DNA from: Burkholderia pyrrocinia | GTDB taxonomy: Bacteria > Pseudomonadota > Gammaproteobacteria > Burkholderiales > Burkholderiaceae | Direction: 5' to 3' | DNA: 64,000 nucleotides | NCBI RefSeq assembly: GCF_018417535.1 | Contig: NZ_CP070977.1 | Location: forward strand, 62,001 to 126,000 | Shown here: piece by piece, positions 30,222 through 38,927 of the stretch | Layout: each line of letters opens with the position of its first letter | How positions within the stretch are numbered: the first letter of the stretch is position 1 | The notes under the pieces: model-generated | Seen by the model: the letters and a program-made list of their open reading frames with translations, nothing else | The model's database searches: none | What the model was told of the DNA's origin: nothing | Translations under genes and position numbers: made by a program

Positions 30222-31004
30222 TCAGCGGGCCGCAGCCGAGTAGACGCTGAACGAGAAATACTTGTGCGACAGCCGGTCGTACGTGCCGTCCTTGTGCATG
30301 TCGGCCAGCGCCTGGTTGATCTTGAGCTTCAGGGCCGTATCGTCCTTGCGCAGGCCGATCGCGGTGCCGTCGCCGATCGTCTTCGGATCCTTCACTTCCG
30401 GCCCGGCGAACGCGAAGCCCTTGCCGCGCGGCGTGCGCAGGAAGCCGTAGTCGGCCTGCAGTTCGTCCTGCAGCGTCGCGTCGAGGCGGCCCGAGCCGAG
30501 ATCGGCATAGACCTGGTCCTGGTTCTGGTAAGGAATGATCGTCACGCCCTGCGGTTCCCAGTACGCCTTCGCGTAGGTTTCCTGCGTCGAGCCCTGCTCG
30601 ACGCCGACACGCTTGCCCTTGAGCGACGCGACCGTCGGCAGCAGCGGCGAGCCGGTCTTCGCGATCATCCGCGCCGGTGCGTCGTACACCTTGTCGGAGA
30701 AGTCGATCTGCTCGCGGCGCTTGTCCGTGACGGTCAGCGACGACACGATGACGTCGTACTTCTTCGCCTTCAGCGCCGGGATGATCCCGTCGAGATCCTG
30801 CGCCACCCACACGCATTTCACGTTGATTCGCTTGCAGATTTCCTTGGTGAGATCGACGTCGAAACCGACGATCTCGCCGCTCGGCGCGGTCGACTCGAAC
30901 GGCGGGTAGCTGGCATCGACGCCGATCCGCACGGTCTTCCACTCCTTCGCGAAGGCGCTGCCCGCCACGAGGGCGAGGGCGGCGCACAGGGCGGCCTTCT
31001 TCAT
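30222..31004 (-). CDS. hisJ: Periplasmic lysine/arginine/ornithine/histidine-binding protein
   Basis: This 260-residue solute-binding protein (SBP_bac_3) has a signal peptide ending AGSAFA and a mature start KEWKTVRIGVDASYPPFES. The family signature GFDVDLTKEICKRI follows, then YDVIVSSLTVTDKRREQIDFSDKVY and the hinge KRVGVEQGSTQE. Strong resemblance to HisJ/ArgT suggests basic amino acids or histidine as ligand. ATG 31004 is chosen because AAAGG lies 7 bases upstream; an ATG two codons earlier overlaps that site. It is the first gene of the leftward transporter operon. Confidence 0.92.
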   Translation of the reverse strand: MKKAALCAALALVAGSAFAKEWKTVRIGVDASYPPFESTAPSGEIVGFDVDLTKEICKRINVKCVWVAQDLDGIIPALKAKKYDVIVSSLTVTDKRREQIDFSDKVYDAPARMIAKTGSPLLPTVASLKGKRVGVEQGSTQETYAKAYWEPQGVTIIPYQNQDQVYADLGSGRLDATLQDELQADYGFLRTPRGKGFAFAGPEVKDPKTIGDGTAIGLRKDDTALKLKINQALADMHKDGTYDRLSHKYFSFSVYSAAAR

Positions 31005-31365
31005 TTCCATCCTTTTGTTGCTGACTTTCCGGGCGCGCGCGCGGCCGGTCGGACCGGGTGTCGCGGCGTATTCTAGACGGCCAAAATTCGCCGATCGGCG
31101 TTCTGGCGACGGCGGCCGCCGCACGGGCGAACGCCAAAAGGGCGGTATTTTACCCGAACGCGATACCCGGAAAACGGCAATCCGGCGCGATCGATCGATT
31201 CTTCGATTCGGCTGTTGCGGTAATCACGGTATTCGCAACGTGTATTGCATCAATTGCAGTCGTGGATGCAACGATCCGGTGCGCGGTCGATGGATTGTGG
31301 CGCGGTCGGCGCAACCTTACAGTTGGGACACACCAGAAACAACGTGTCTAACGGAGTGCCGCCCC
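31005..31365. other. Divergent intergenic region, binding-protein gene / pirin
   Basis: These 361 bases separate divergent genes and must hold both promoters. The part from about 31190 to 31320 is more AT-rich than its surroundings. I see no hairpin, repeat or clear consensus promoter that would fix start points. Confidence 0.4.
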
Positions 31366-32061
31366 ATGTTCCAGATTCGTCGCGCCGCCGATCGCGACCA
31401 GCGCAGCCACGGCTGGCACGAATCCCATCACAGCTTTCCCCGCGCCGCCGGCCGTGGCGGCGCGATCGCGTTCGGCGCGCTGCGCGAACTGAACGAGGAG
31501 TGCATCGCGCCGACCCGCGGCTTCGGCATGCGTTCGTATCGCGACGCGGAAATCGTCACCTACGTGCTCGACGGCGCGCTTGCGTACCGCGACAGCCTCG
31601 GCAGCGGCGCGATCGTCCGCGCGGGCGGCGTGCAGCGCACGAGCGCCGGCGCGGGCATCATGCTGAGCGAAACCAACGCGTCGCGCGACCAGCCGCTGCG
31701 CCTGCTGCGGATCTGGCTCGCGCCGGCCGGGCCGGGCGGCCGGCCCGGCTATGTGCATACGCGCTTCGCCGACGACGACCGGCGCGGCCGGCTGCGGCTC
31801 GTCGCGTCGCCGGACGGCGGCGACGGCTCGCTGCCGGTGCACGCGGATGCACGAATCTTCGCGGGATGGATCGACGGGGACGAGCGGGCGACATTCGACG
31901 TGCCGGCCGGCCGCCGCGTCTACGCGCATGTGGCACGCGGCGACGTGGAGATCAACGGCCGCGCGCTGGCGGCGGGCGATGGCGCGGGCATCGGCGGCGT
32001 GGACGCGGTCACGTTCGCGCGCGGCCGGGCGGCCGAGGTGCTGCTGTTCGACGTCGCGTGA
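31366..32061 (+). CDS. Pirin-family bicupin protein
   Basis: This 231-residue protein has the pirin N-terminal cupin: RGGAIAFGALRELNEECIAPTRGFGMRSYRDAEIVTYVL in place of the usual HPHRGFE region, then AGGVQRTSAGAGIMLSETN and LRLLRIWLAP. A C-terminal cupin follows. Small bicupins of this group (YhhW-like) can act as quercetinase-type dioxygenases. Most pirin-type metal histidines near residues 57-60 are not evident (GFGMRSYRD instead of HPHRGFE), so metal binding may be altered. GGAG at 31353 supports ATG 31366. Confidence 0.85.
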   Translation: MFQIRRAADRDQRSHGWHESHHSFPRAAGRGGAIAFGALRELNEECIAPTRGFGMRSYRDAEIVTYVLDGALAYRDSLGSGAIVRAGGVQRTSAGAGIMLSETNASRDQPLRLLRIWLAPAGPGGRPGYVHTRFADDDRRGRLRLVASPDGGDGSLPVHADARIFAGWIDGDERATFDVPAGRRVYAHVARGDVEINGRALAAGDGAGIGGVDAVTFARGRAAEVLLFDVA

Positions 32062-32065
32062 AACG

Positions 32066-32101
32066 AAAAAAGGGGACGCGGGCATCGGCCCGCGTCCCCT
32101 T
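32066..32101. terminator. Terminator between pirin and the Spy-like gene
   Basis: AAGGGGACGCGGG (32070-32082) pairs with CCCGCGTCCCCTT (32089-32101). An A run on the left gives a U tract for leftward transcription (Spy-like gene); the right side has only a short T pair. Confidence 0.85.
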
Positions 32102-32131
32102 CGGTGCCGCTCCGCGGAGCGGCTTGCCGGC

Positions 32132-32680
32132 TTACTGCGCCGGCGCCGACGCGCCCTTGGCCGCGCGATGCTGCTGCCAGCGTTCCTTCATCTTTTCGTG
32201 ACGCTGCTGCATCTGCGCGAACTGCTGCTTGAGCGCCGTGCTCACCGTGGTCTTCTGCTGGTCGTTCAGCCCGTTGTAGAACGCGAGCCACGCGGTGGAC
32301 GTCTGCTCGCGCAGTTGCGCGTTCTGCTGCTCGGCCTGCTGGCGCGCGGCGTGCATCGCGCCCAGGTCGAGGATCGGCTGGTTCTGCTGCGCCTTGAACT
32401 GCTCGCGCATCTGCTCGTGGCTCTTGCGCATCGCATCACGGTTCTGCTTCATCGTGTTGACGGCTGTCTGCCATTGCTGTTCCTGCGACGCGTTGAGCTT
32501 CAACTGGTCGTGCAGTTTCATGATTGCGCCGAACGGGCCGCCGTCATGCCCGTGCATCTCGTGCATGCCGGGGCCGCCCGGCGGCGGCATGTCGTTGGGC
32601 TGCGCGGCATGCGCGGTGCCGAATGCGAGAGCGAGCACAGTGGCGGCCGCGATGGCCACGCGGGAAGTCTTCTTATACAT
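32132..32680 (-). CDS. Spy/CpxP-family (LTXXQ motif) periplasmic protein
   Basis: This 182-residue exported protein has a signal peptide ending near GTAHA-AQP. A His/Met/Gly/Pro-rich segment (PPPGGPGMHEMHGHDGG) comes next, then an all-helical body with the LNASQEQQWQTA and LNDQQKTTVSTAL repeats typical of Spy/CpxP LTxxQ proteins. These are periplasmic chaperones or envelope-stress sensors, and the Met/His patch hints at metal binding. It diverges from the two-component system at 32905, a common arrangement in which the regulator controls the Spy-like gene. AAGGAG lies 8 bases before the ATG. Confidence 0.88.
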   Translation of the reverse strand: MYKKTSRVAIAAATVLALAFGTAHAAQPNDMPPPGGPGMHEMHGHDGGPFGAIMKLHDQLKLNASQEQQWQTAVNTMKQNRDAMRKSHEQMREQFKAQQNQPILDLGAMHAARQQAEQQNAQLREQTSTAWLAFYNGLNDQQKTTVSTALKQQFAQMQQRHEKMKERWQQHRAAKGASAPAQ

Positions 32681-32904
32681 TTCAGAAACTCCTTGTATCC
32701 AGAGGGTCCGGCGATGCAGTCCGGGGAAAGCCGTGTACCGCATCCGGTAAGACGCAGGTTAGCGATGCGGGCCGCGGCCGGTGTTACGTGGGGCGGCGGC
32801 CCGGTTACCGCGCATTACAGTTCCCTTGCGCGGTAACCCGCAGTAACCCTTTCGTCCCTTTGTTTCATCCTTCGACTCCGCCCTCGCGCGGTAAACTTCA
32901 AGCC

Positions 32905-33630
32905 ATGACTACCCAGATCCTCATCGTCGATGACGACCAAGAACTCCGAGACCTGCTGCGCGACTATCTCGTGCGCCAGGGGATGGAAGTGTCCGTGCTG
33001 CACGACGCGGCGACGCTCGAGAAGCGTCTCGAGCGCGAGCGGCCCGACCTGATCGTGCTGGACCTGATGATGCCGGGCGTGGACGGCCTGACCGCGCTGC
33101 GCCAGTTGCGCGCGGCCGGCGACGACATTCCCGTGATCATGCTGACCGCGCGTGCGGACGACGTCGACCGCATCGTTGGGCTCGAGCTCGGCGCGGACGA
33201 CTACCTCGGCAAGCCGTTCAACCCGCGCGAACTGCTCGCGCGCGTGCAGGCCGTGCTGCGCCGCCGCCGCGCGACGCCGTCGGCGGCCGCGCCCGAACAG
33301 CGCGAGCCGTTCGCGTTCGGCCGCTTCATGCTCGACTTCCAGGCGCGCACGCTGTCGGTCGACGGCAAGCCGGCCACGCTGTCGAGCAGTGAATTCGCGC
33401 TGCTGAAGATCTTCGTGAACCATGCGCTGCGCACGCTCACGCGCGAGCGGCTGCTCGAGCTGCTGCACGGGCCCGAGTACGACGGCACCGACCGCGGCAT
33501 CGACGTCCAGGTGTGGCGCCTGCGCCGTATCCTCGAAACGGATCCGTCGACGCCGCGCTTCATCCAGACGGTCCGCGGGCGCGGCTACGTGTTCGTGCCC
33601 GACGGCGAGGCCCATGCGCAAACCCATTGA
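32905..33630 (+). CDS. OmpR-family response regulator
   Basis: This 241-residue regulator has a receiver domain with Asp9-Asp10-Asp11, phosphoacceptor Asp53 (VLDLMMPG) and the invariant lysine in LGKPFNPREL. An OmpR/PhoB winged helix follows (LSSSEFALLKIFVNHALRTLTRERLLEL, RGIDVQVWRLRRILE, IQTVRGRGYVFVP). The sensor kinase gene starts inside its 3' end (17-base overlap), so the pair is coupled. Likely targets include the divergent Spy-like gene. Confidence 0.94.
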   Translation: MTTQILIVDDDQELRDLLRDYLVRQGMEVSVLHDAATLEKRLERERPDLIVLDLMMPGVDGLTALRQLRAAGDDIPVIMLTARADDVDRIVGLELGADDYLGKPFNPRELLARVQAVLRRRRATPSAAAPEQREPFAFGRFMLDFQARTLSVDGKPATLSSSEFALLKIFVNHALRTLTRERLLELLHGPEYDGTDRGIDVQVWRLRRILETDPSTPRFIQTVRGRGYVFVPDGEAHAQTH

Positions 33631-34930
33631 TTCGCTGTTCGGGCGGCTCGCGCTGCTCGTCGTTGGCGTCCTGCTCCTGTCGCACTTCGCGTGGTTTTTC
33701 GCGATGCGGCTCGAGCGCAACCAGATGCAGACCCGTTACGCGGTCGAGGAGGCCGCGTTCCTGGTCGACGCGGTGCGCCAGCACGTCGAGCGCACGCCCG
33801 ACCAGCCGTTGCCGTCGCGCGTGCGGCTCGTGACGCCGGGCAGCGCCGACGAGCCGAACGGCGATCTGTCGAGCCTGCCGGCGGCGCTCAAGCGGTTCCG
33901 CGACGACGTGAGCGAGCGGATGCCGCCCGGCACGCGCGTCGAGATCGGCGCGCCGGGCCATCCGCCGGTGCTGTGGGTCAAGGAGCCGACCGACCGCAAC
34001 TGGATCGTGGTGCCGGTGCAGCCGCTGCGGCCGCCGCGCTCGCTCGACCGGATGCTGTTGTGGCTCGGCACGATCTTTTCGGCCGGCGTGATCGCCGCGT
34101 TGTTCGCGGCCTGGCAGCTGCAGCAGCCGCTGCGCTCGCTGGCGCGCGCGGTCGCGCGCTTCGGCCGCGGGCAGCCGGTGCCGCCGCTGCGCGAGCGCGG
34201 CCCGCGCGAGCTGCGCCAGCTCACGCATGGCTTCAACCAGATGGTGGAACAGGTGTCGCAGGCCGAGAGCGACCGCGCGGTGATGCTGGCGGGCGTTGCG
34301 CACGACCTGCGCACGCCGCTTGCGCGGATGCGCCTGCGCGCGGAAATGATGGACGACGCGCGCTTGCGCGACGGCGTCGTGCGCGACGTCGACTCGATGT
34401 CGCACATCGTCGACCAGTTTCTGGTGTTTGCGCACGGCGGGTCCGACCGCAGCGAGCCGGTGCCGGTCGATCAGGCCTGCGAGCGGATCGCACGCAGCTA
34501 TCGCGCGGTCGCGCCGAATGCGCCGACGGTCCAGACGCGGCTCGACGCCGATCCGGGCTTCCGGCTGCCGACAGCCACGCTCGACCGGATCCTGTCGAAC
34601 CTGCTGGACAACGCGCATGCGTACGGCGCGCCGCCCGTGCTCGTCGAGACGGCGCGCACGCTGACCGGCTATGTGCTGTCGGTCAGCGACAGCGGCGGCG
34701 GGATTGCGCCGCGCGACCTCGCGGCCGCGACGCGGCCGTTCGTGCGGCTCGACCCCGCGCGCGGCGGGAACGGCCACAGCGGGCTCGGGCTCGCGATCGT
34801 CGAGCGGCTCGTGCTCAGGCTGGGCGGGGCGTGCGACATCGGCAACCGCCCCGAAGGCGGCCTGCGCGTCGCGATGACGTTCCCGTTCGAGGTCGTGCCG
34901 AAGGACGAACCCCACGCACAGGCCGCGTAA
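33614..34930 (+). CDS. EnvZ-type sensor histidine kinase
   Basis: This 438-residue inner-membrane kinase has two helices (about 11-30 and 149-167) flanking a periplasmic sensor of about 115 residues, then a HAMP domain. The HisKA box is VAHDLRTPLARMR with His230, followed by an ATPase domain with N-box LSNLLDNAHAYG, G1 VSDSGGGI and G2 GHSGLGLAIV. It resembles EnvZ/RstB-class kinases. ATG 33614 overlaps the regulator gene by 17 bases. No terminator was recognised after it. Confidence 0.93.
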   Translation: MRKPIDSLFGRLALLVVGVLLLSHFAWFFAMRLERNQMQTRYAVEEAAFLVDAVRQHVERTPDQPLPSRVRLVTPGSADEPNGDLSSLPAALKRFRDDVSERMPPGTRVEIGAPGHPPVLWVKEPTDRNWIVVPVQPLRPPRSLDRMLLWLGTIFSAGVIAALFAAWQLQQPLRSLARAVARFGRGQPVPPLRERGPRELRQLTHGFNQMVEQVSQAESDRAVMLAGVAHDLRTPLARMRLRAEMMDDARLRDGVVRDVDSMSHIVDQFLVFAHGGSDRSEPVPVDQACERIARSYRAVAPNAPTVQTRLDADPGFRLPTATLDRILSNLLDNAHAYGAPPVLVETARTLTGYVLSVSDSGGGIAPRDLAAATRPFVRLDPARGGNGHSGLGLAIVERLVLRLGGACDIGNRPEGGLRVAMTFPFEVVPKDEPHAQAA

Positions 34931-34972
34931 GCGGCTGCGGCGCCTGCCCGGGCCGGCAAGCGCCGCGCGGCG

Positions 34973-35239
34973 TCATTCGCCGAACAGCGTGCCGAGCGTC
35001 TCGGCCGCGTTGCTGTCGATCGTGTTGTAGGTCACGGTGGTGGCCTCGAAGATGTAGACGGTCGTATACCGGCCGAGGCGCTCCAGGATTTCCTCCTGCA
35101 GCGATTCCGGCACGACGTTCATGTTCAGGTACCACGCCGTCGACGACAGCCGCGTCTGGAACGACCCGTACTCCTGCATCAGTTCGTAGAACGCGTCGGC
35201 ATCCTGATCGCGACAGACGATCACCAAGTTTCCTGCCAT
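34973..35239 (-). CDS. Small conserved-looking protein of unknown function
   Basis: I do not recognise this 88-residue protein. It is acidic and predicted alpha/beta: NLVIVCRD strand, helix AFYELMQEYGSF, strands around LSSTAWYLNMNVVP, helix LQEEILERLGR, then YTTVYIFEAT. This beta-alpha-beta-beta-alpha-beta order would suit a ferredoxin-like fold, but that is inference only. A strong GGGAGGAAGG ribosome site precedes the ATG, and codon use matches core genes, so it is very likely real. It is convergent with the sensor kinase. Confidence 0.75.
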   Translation of the reverse strand: MAGNLVIVCRDQDADAFYELMQEYGSFQTRLSSTAWYLNMNVVPESLQEEILERLGRYTTVYIFEATTVTYNTIDSNAAETLGTLFGE

Positions 35240-35740
35240 TCCCTTCCTCCCGCTCGTCGATCGATCCCCAGGGTCTGTTTACATATGGAGCGTGCATGCG
35301 TGGCCGCGAGAACGACCGCAACAGACCCTAGGGGCTAGCCCTGATCATACCCGCTTCGCCGTATCCGGCTGCTGATGCCCGGCACGGTTTGCATCCGCGT
35401 GCGGCGGGCGGGTTCACGGCCGGGCCGGATCACGGCATAATTCGGGCCTGCATGCCGGCCGAAGGACTGCTCCGTACCGCGCACCCGCCGTCCGCCCGCG
35501 GGCCGGCCACGATCCGTGCGCCGCCTGCGCCGTCCCCGGACGGTTGTACCTGAAATACAGGTTGGTGTAGTGTCGTGCCGTCGCGAGCCGGCTCGACCGG
35601 GCCGCCGGGGCGCAGCTTGCACGCACGGCGCATCGCGCCCGCGCGCGATCGTCAGTCAATCGAATTACCGCGCCCGTGCGCTTTGCCATGAATCAACATC
35701 GACTGCCGGCTTCGTTCGGCCTTACCGGGGAGGGCGCCTG
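35240..35740. other. 500-base intergenic region with a spaced inverted repeat
   Basis: No credible gene is seen in this gap between divergent genes. An imperfect inverted repeat (CCCCAGGGTCTGTT at 35266-35279 and AACAGACCCTAGGGG at 35320-35334) lies just upstream of the small leftward gene, next to a near-palindrome GGGGCTAGCCCT at 35331-35342. The remainder should contain the promoter of the ABC importer operon, which I could not pinpoint. Confidence 0.5.
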
Positions 35741-37498
35741 ATGGACGTCGGATTCTTCAATCCGAACCGGACCGCCAACGCGTCCGCGTGGCGCGTTCTG
35801 CCCAACCGGTGGGACTTCATCGCGTTTCCGCTGATCATCTGCCTGCTGGCGATGGCGATCGTCGGCTTTCACGAAACGATGGCGCCGATCGGCGTGCTGC
35901 AGACGCAGAAGATCTCGCTCGATCCGTCGAACCTGCCCGAATACGCGTTGCGTACCACGCTGCGGATGCTCGCGGCGATGGTCGCGTCGCTCGTGTTCAC
36001 GCTCGTCTACGGCACGCTCGCGGCCAAGAGCCGTCGCGCGGGCATGGTGCTGATCCCGATCCTCGACATCCTGCAGTCGGTGCCGGTGCTCGGCTTTATC
36101 TCGTTTACGGTCACGTTCTTCCTCGCGCTGTTCCCGAGCCGCGTGCTCGGCGCCGAGCTCGCGGCGATCTTCGCGATCTTCACGAGCCAGGCGTGGAACA
36201 TGACGTTCAGCTTCTACCAGTCGCTGCGCACGGTGCCGCGCGATCTCGACGAAGTGTCGCGGAGCTTCCACCTGACGTCCTGGCAGCGCTTCTGGAAGCT
36301 CGAGGTGCCGTTCTCGATGCCGGGCCTGATCTGGAACATGATGATGTCGATGTCGGGCGGCTGGTTCTTCGTCGTCGCGTCGGAAGCGATCACCGTCGGC
36401 AACCAGACGATCACGCTGCCGGGGATCGGTGCGTATCTCGCGCAGGCGATCTCGGACAAGAACCTCGGCGCGATCGGCTGGGTGATCCTCACGATGACGG
36501 TCGTGATCCTCGCGTACGACCAGTTCCTGTTCCGCCCGCTCGTCGCGTGGGCCGACAAGTTCCGGATGGAGAACACGAGCTCGGGCAACGCACCGGAGTC
36601 GTGGCTGCTCGACCTCGTGCGCCGCACGCGCCTGATCCATCAACTGCTCGTGCCGGCCGGCTGGTTCTTTGCCAAGGCCGCGCGGATTCCGCTGCGCCTG
36701 CCGCTGTCCGGCGCGATGCGCTTCACGCTGCCGCGCGTCGAGAAGAAGGCGTCGCGCACGGTCGACATCGCGTGGGCTACCCTCGTGCTGATCGGCACGG
36801 CCTATATCGTATGGCGCGTCATCAGCTTCGTTTCGACCGGCGTGACGATGGCCGAGGTCGGCCATGTGCTCACGCTCGGGCTCATCACGCTGCTGCGCGT
36901 GGTCGTGCTGATCGCGATCGCGTCGGTGATCTGGGTGCCGATCGGCGTGTGGGTCGGGCTGCGTCCCAGGCTGGCCGAGAAGCTGCAGCCGCTCGCGCAG
37001 TTCCTGGCCGCGTTCCCGGCGAACCTGCTGTTCCCGGTGTTCGTGATCGTGATCGCGCGCTTCCACCTGAACCCCGACATCTGGCTGTCGCCGCTGATCG
37101 TGCTCGGAACGCAGTGGTATATCCTGTTCAACGTGATCGCCGGCGCAACGTCCTATCCGAACGACTATCGCGAGGCTGCGACGAATTTCCGCATCCGCGG
37201 CTGGCAATGGTGGCGGCAGGCGATCCTGCCGGGCATCTTCCCGTACTACGTGACCGGCGCGATCACCGCGTCGGGCGGCGCATGGAACGCGAGCATCGTG
37301 TCGGAAGCCGTGCAGTGGGGCACGACCAAGATCGAGGCGCACGGCCTCGGCGCGTACATCGCGCAGACCACCGCCGCCGGCGATTTCCCGAAGATCATCC
37401 TGGGCATCGCCGTAATGTCCCTGTTCGTCACCCTGTTCAACCGCCTGCTGTGGCGCCCGCTGTATGCCTTCGCCGAAGCGAAGCTGCGGCTCGACTGA
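35741..37498 (+). CDS. ABC transporter permease, two fused permease domains (nitrate/sulfonate/taurine type)
   Basis: This 585-residue protein holds two BPD_transp_1 domains in tandem, about residues 70-290 and 350-575. Each has an EAA-like loop (VPRDLDEVSRSFHLTSWQRFWKLEVPFSMPGL and YREAATNFRIRGWQWWRQAILPGIFP). Single-domain SsuC/TauC/NrtB relatives work as homodimers, so this fusion supplies both halves of the pore in one chain. A GGGGAGGGCG ribosome site precedes ATG 35741. Its ATPase follows after 22 bases. No periplasmic binding protein is encoded nearby, so the substrate is unknown. Confidence 0.9.
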   Translation: MDVGFFNPNRTANASAWRVLPNRWDFIAFPLIICLLAMAIVGFHETMAPIGVLQTQKISLDPSNLPEYALRTTLRMLAAMVASLVFTLVYGTLAAKSRRAGMVLIPILDILQSVPVLGFISFTVTFFLALFPSRVLGAELAAIFAIFTSQAWNMTFSFYQSLRTVPRDLDEVSRSFHLTSWQRFWKLEVPFSMPGLIWNMMMSMSGGWFFVVASEAITVGNQTITLPGIGAYLAQAISDKNLGAIGWVILTMTVVILAYDQFLFRPLVAWADKFRMENTSSGNAPESWLLDLVRRTRLIHQLLVPAGWFFAKAARIPLRLPLSGAMRFTLPRVEKKASRTVDIAWATLVLIGTAYIVWRVISFVSTGVTMAEVGHVLTLGLITLLRVVVLIAIASVIWVPIGVWVGLRPRLAEKLQPLAQFLAAFPANLLFPVFVIVIARFHLNPDIWLSPLIVLGTQWYILFNVIAGATSYPNDYREAATNFRIRGWQWWRQAILPGIFPYYVTGAITASGGAWNASIVSEAVQWGTTKIEAHGLGAYIAQTTAAGDFPKIILGIAVMSLFVTLFNRLLWRPLYAFAEAKLRLD

Positions 37499-37520
37499 GA
37501 CCGATTGAGAGCGAAACGCG

Positions 37521-38858
37521 ATGCACAATCCGAATGCTGTAAACGCCCCCGTCCAGACGTCCCAGCCGCCGCGCCTCGGTGACGAAATCCTGCGCGTCGA
37601 TCACGTCTGCCGCGGCTTCAACAAGACGCAGGGCGAGCTGCTCGTGCTCGACGACGCGAACCTGTCGCTGCGCGAAGGCGAGATCGTCGGGCTGCTCGGC
37701 CGTTCCGGCTCGGGCAAGTCGACGCTGCTGCGGATCATCGCCGGCCTGATCGAGCCGACCGGCGGTGAAGTGACCTATCTCGGCAAGCCGCTGAGCGGCC
37801 CGGCCGAAGGCGTCGCGATGGTGTTCCAGACCTTCGCGCTGTTCCCGTGGCTCACCGTGCTGCAGAACGTGGAGGCCGGCCTCGAAGCGCTCGGCGTCGG
37901 CGCGCGCGAGCGGCGCGAGCGCGCGCTCGCCGCGATCGACCTGATCGGTCTCGACGGCTTCGAGAACGCGTACCCGCGCGAGCTGTCGGGCGGCATGCGC
38001 CAGCGCGTGGGCTTTGCGCGCGCGCTCGTCGTCGACCCGACGATCCTGCTGATGGACGAGCCGTTCTCCGCGCTCGACGTGCTGACGGCCGAGACGCTGC
38101 GTACCGACTTGCTGGACCTGTGGACGCAGGGGCGGATGCCGATCAAGTCGGTGCTGATCGTCACGCACAACATCGAGGAAGCCGTGTTCATGTGCGACCG
38201 GATTCTCGTGCTGTCGTCGAATCCGGGCCGCGTGATCGCCGAGATCAAGGTGCCGTTCAAGCATCCGCGCAACCGGCTCGACCCGGCGTTCCGCAAGCTC
38301 GTCGACGATATCTACGCGAAGATGACGGCCCGCCAGACCGGCGAGGCGACGAAGAAGGGGCTCGAGCTCGGTAGCTGGCTGCCGCAGGTGTCGACCAACC
38401 TGATGGCCGGCCTGATCGAAACGCTCGCGATGGCGCCGTACCACGGCCGCGCGGACATGCCGGAAATCGCGCGTACGCTGCATCTGGAAGTCGACGATCT
38501 GTTCCCGATCGCCGAAGTGCTGCAGTACCTCGGATTCGCGGACGTGCGGGAAGGCGACGTGTTCCTGACGCCGCCGGGGCGCGTGTTCGCGGAATTCGGC
38601 ACGCAGGAGCGCAAGCTGATGTTCGCGGATCACCTGCTGAAGCACGTGCCGCTCGCCGCACGGATCAAGAAGGTGCTGAACGAACGCCCGGGCCATCGTG
38701 CGCCGCGCGTGCGCTTCGAGCAGGAGCTCGAGGATTCCCTGTCGGACGGCGCGGCCGAGGAAACGCTCGACGCGGTGATCGACTGGGGCCGTTACGGCGA
38801 GATCTTCTCGTACAACGACCAGACCGAGATCTTCAGCCTCGAGGACGTCGAGTCCTGA
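37521..38858 (+). CDS. ABC transporter ATPase with AAA-associated C-terminal domain
   Basis: This 445-residue ATPase has an N-terminal nitrate/sulfonate-type ABC domain: Walker A GRSGSGKST, Q-loop FQTFALFPWLTV, signature LSGGMRQR, Walker B ILLMDEPFSALD and H-loop VTHNIEEAV. From about residue 290 it continues into an AAA-associated winged-helix-like domain (LETLAMAPYHGRADMPEIARTLHLEVDDLFPI). That extension marks a distinct, uncharacterised importer family that typically goes with the fused double permease immediately upstream. Together they form a complete importer except for a binding protein. Confidence 0.92.
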   Translation: MHNPNAVNAPVQTSQPPRLGDEILRVDHVCRGFNKTQGELLVLDDANLSLREGEIVGLLGRSGSGKSTLLRIIAGLIEPTGGEVTYLGKPLSGPAEGVAMVFQTFALFPWLTVLQNVEAGLEALGVGARERRERALAAIDLIGLDGFENAYPRELSGGMRQRVGFARALVVDPTILLMDEPFSALDVLTAETLRTDLLDLWTQGRMPIKSVLIVTHNIEEAVFMCDRILVLSSNPGRVIAEIKVPFKHPRNRLDPAFRKLVDDIYAKMTARQTGEATKKGLELGSWLPQVSTNLMAGLIETLAMAPYHGRADMPEIARTLHLEVDDLFPIAEVLQYLGFADVREGDVFLTPPGRVFAEFGTQERKLMFADHLLKHVPLAARIKKVLNERPGHRAPRVRFEQELEDSLSDGAAEETLDAVIDWGRYGEIFSYNDQTEIFSLEDVES

Positions 38859-38927
38859 TCGCGACGCGCCGGGCCGTGCGGCCCGGTATTCGCGTGCGCC
38901 GCGCGCGATGCGCGGTGCATCGCCCCG

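Noticed and set aside
35335..35622. Leftward 95-residue frame in the gap before the ABC importer
   Set aside because: Arg/Gly-rich sequence without a ribosome site or recognisable segments. It overlaps the expected promoter region.
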